From Rhodospirillaceae bacterium (GTDB taxonomy: Bacteria; Pseudomonadota; Alphaproteobacteria; UBA11136): a DNA stretch of 6,593 nucleotides. Numbering within the stretch: position 1 is the first letter of the stretch; each line of letters begins with the position of its first letter. This document shows, piece after piece, positions 5,348 to 6,593 of the stretch. The stretch covers positions 1 through 6,593 of the forward strand of contig JABJES010000009.1 of NCBI GenBank assembly GCA_018663165.1, in the 5' to 3' direction. The notes below the pieces were generated by a model. The model was given only the letters and a program-made list of their open reading frames with translations, searched no databases and had not been told where the DNA came from. The position numbers and the translations under genes were made by a program.

Positions 5348-5668
5348 AGCTATCCTTACCGCATTGGCGAAAATCTGCGGCGTTATTTTCCTCAATCCCG
5401 GATCATCAGCAACCGAGCCGCCAGCTTTACACCGCCCCTGACCGAGGAGGCGCAGGGTCAGTGCCTCCTGATCTGGGACCAGGACAGGGCGGATGCGGTC
5501 GGGGGCCTGGAGAGTTTAGTGACCAATGAAGCGGTTAACCGTCTTGGCGTCGTGCGAGACCATGGCTTGCCCGTTCATACAATAAGCCGCCCCATGGTGA
5601 TGTCCGATGATCGCCAGATCCGGTTCAGTTACATCCTGTTCGCGCAAGGAAGCGGTAATTGCCGCTGA
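5348..5668 (+). pseudogene. detached C-terminal part of the GT39-like glycosyltransferase (after amber codon)
   Basis: Directly after the TAG at 5345-5347 the same frame stays open for 106 codons and ends at TGA (5666-5668). The encoded sequence starts SYPYRIGENLRRYFPQ, contains GQCLLIWDQDRAD and ends RFSYILFAQGSGNC. This is the layout of the soluble C-terminus of related GT39 proteins, in which a conserved GTIV is followed by a stretch like xNLRxRFP and later a CLLVWD-like strand. No frameshift is needed, so one base change in the stop codon would restore an approximately 518-residue enzyme. There is no ribosome binding site or good start codon for separate expression. It could be a true nonsense mutation, a readthrough site or a sequencing error; the first is most likely by default. 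Confidence 0.75.
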
Positions 5669-5849
5669 TCGGGAAATAAGAGAAAAAGCGACCCTCCCCA
5701 CCCCATCCGACAGAAAATAATAGCCCCAACTAGGGCCGTTCGGTTTTGCGGGCGGGTGAGGCTGAGAACCCACTCTCCCGGTTGGACTCCTTGCCCAACA
5801 GTGCCATACTTAAACCAATCTGGAATTTACCGTTGTCAGAGTGAATGGG
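5669..5849. other. intergenic region before the PAN-PDZ gene
   Basis: No gene is supported in these 181 bases. The stretch holds a 13-bp copy of the tRNA-Ser 3' end (5697-5709). It also has a weak promoter-like pair for the next gene, TTGGAC (5783-5788) and CATACT (5805-5810), 16 bases apart. No convincing terminator hairpin with a T-tract is visible after the glycosyltransferase remnant. Confidence 0.5.
5697..5709 (+). repeat. 13-bp copy of the tRNA-Ser 3' end (possible att-like repeat)
   Basis: CCCACCCCATCCG here is identical to 4049-4061 of tRNA-Ser, which covers the end of the T arm, the 3' acceptor strand and the discriminator base. It is in the same orientation, and the two copies bracket the glycosyltransferase gene and its remnant. 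Direct repeats of a tRNA 3' end are the usual footprint of site-specific integration, but 13 bp is short, GC-rich, and no integrase is visible. Confidence 0.35.
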
Positions 5850-6593
5850 ATGAAACCTTTCTTTCCTTTTTTCCTCCTGGTTTTCCTTCAGGTCTTTCTT
5901 CTGGCCCTGCCTGTTCAAGCTGGCCCGGCTTTTGAGGAGTCGGTTCTTCGCCAGGGCGCAGATTACGACATGATCTTTCGCGATGGCCTGACGGCGCAAG
6001 ACTGCCAGACGGCCTGCCAGTTGGACGATCGCTGCAAGGCCTGGAGTTTCGTCAAGCCGACGCCGCAAAACCCAAGGCCGCTTTGTTCCCTGAAATCGGC
6101 GGTTCCCTCTCCCCAGGCCAACAGGTGCTGCATCTCCGGCGTCAAGGCCGTAGCGCAGGGCTCAAGTGAGCCTTCCGCAGCAACTGAAAAGCGCCCTGCG
6201 GTTCCCGATTTCGAGAACAAGGGCGGTTGGCTCGGGGTCAAGCTTCAGGAGATGGACGCCGACCTGCGGGCGACCATGGGCGGCAGCGAACAGGAAGGGG
6301 TGCTTGTTCTCAAAGTCGTTCCCGGCTCGGCGGCGGAAAAAAAGGGACTGAGGCAGGGCAATGTCATCCTCGCCATCGACGGTACCCTGGTGAGAACTCT
6401 CAGAGAGGCGCTTTCGCTGATCGGCCGACATGCCCCGGGGGAAAAGATGGCCTTGCTTATCCAGTCCGGCAGCGAATCAAGATTTATCGCCGTCACCCTG
6501 GGCTCTCGTCCGGCGGAATTTCCCGCTGCCGCGCCCCGACAGACAAACGCGCCGCAACAGACTTCGCCGTCGCCGTCAACGGCCCCACCCCCG
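5850..6593 (+). CDS. secreted PAN/Apple plus PDZ domain protein, 3' end outside window
   Basis: An open frame of 248 codons from the ATG at 5850 to the right edge without a stop, so the gene is partial. An in-frame GTG three codons upstream is an alternative start; neither has a strong ribosome binding site. A signal peptide (1-24, very Phe/Leu-rich, cleavage likely after VQA) sends it to the periplasm or outside. Residues about 28-100 form a PAN/Apple-like domain with cysteines at 52, 56, 62, 79, 93 and 94 in a typical order (DCQTAC, RCKAWSFV, PLCSLK, CCISG); such domains are disulfide-bonded binding modules. After a short linker, residues about 126-220 form a PDZ domain (GWLGVKLQEM; VLVLKVVPGSAAEKKGLRQG; ILAIDG), which usually binds peptide C-termini. 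A Pro/Gln/Ser/Thr-rich linker follows (about 221-248), suggesting a further domain beyond the edge. No protease domain precedes the PDZ. Its role is unknown; protein or carbohydrate binding at the envelope is inferred. Confidence 0.85.
   Translation, partial: MKPFFPFFLLVFLQVFLLALPVQAGPAFEESVLRQGADYDMIFRDGLTAQDCQTACQLDDRCKAWSFVKPTPQNPRPLCSLKSAVPSPQANRCCISGVKAVAQGSSEPSAATEKRPAVPDFENKGGWLGVKLQEMDADLRATMGGSEQEGVLVLKVVPGSAAEKKGLRQGNVILAIDGTLVRTLREALSLIGRHAPGEKMALLIQSGSESRFIAVTLGSRPAEFPAAAPRQTNAPQQTSPSPSTAPPP

Noticed and set aside
5516..6496. Several minus-strand frames over the glycosyltransferase remnant and the PAN-PDZ gene
   Set aside because: The plus-strand translations show real domains; the minus frames show none and overlap each other.
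1..6593. CRISPR array, insertion sequence or toxin-antitoxin pair
   Set aside because: No regularly spaced repeats, terminal inverted repeats, transposase or small overlapping gene pair was seen on either strand.

Overview
The window looks like chromosomal DNA of an alphaproteobacterium with moderate GC content. This is inferred from the gene families (a DUF6455-like cysteine protein, a split YeeE/YedE pair, a secreted VWA protein with C-terminal repeats, a GT39-type glycosyltransferase, a PAN-PDZ protein) and from the codon use. No 16S or other phylogenetic marker is present, so the genus is unknown. I see no CRISPR array, insertion sequence, integrase or phage gene.

Layout from left to right. 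(1) Positions 3-272 are the 3' end of a small cysteine-rich DUF6455-like gene that enters from the left edge. (2) A 170-bp leader with a good sigma70-like promoter precedes two nearly abutting genes (443-868 and 871-1290). They encode the two halves of a YeeE/YedE (PmpA/PmpB-like) membrane transporter, probably for a reduced sulfur compound. (3) A convergent minus-strand gene (1340-2086) encodes an unrecognised single-pass membrane protein with extreme lysine-rich and acidic blocks. (4) Across a divergent intergenic region lies a secreted von Willebrand A protein (2325-3908) with an intact MIDAS and three C-terminal repeats, each with a cysteine pair. (5) A complete class II tRNA-Ser(UGA) occupies 3975-4064 and is followed by a hairpin. 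(6) A GT39-like membrane glycosyltransferase (4112-5347) ends at an in-frame TAG. The same frame continues for 106 codons with recognisable family C-terminal sequence to a TGA at 5666-5668, so the gene is interrupted by a single nonsense codon. (7) A secreted PAN-PDZ protein starts at 5850 and runs off the right edge.

The genes do not form one obvious pathway. Only the YeeE/YedE pair is a clear operon. Most products are membrane or exported, so the region is loosely envelope-oriented.

The most notable observations are: the single amber codon splitting the glycosyltransferase; a 13-bp copy of the tRNA-Ser 3' end just beyond that gene, which resembles an att repeat pair; a Shine-Dalgarno sequence separated from the first YeeE start by a small hairpin that could bring it to normal spacing; and two tandem in-phase A_AAA_AAG heptamers in the lysine-rich gene. 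I did not find convincing evidence for a wholly new system.
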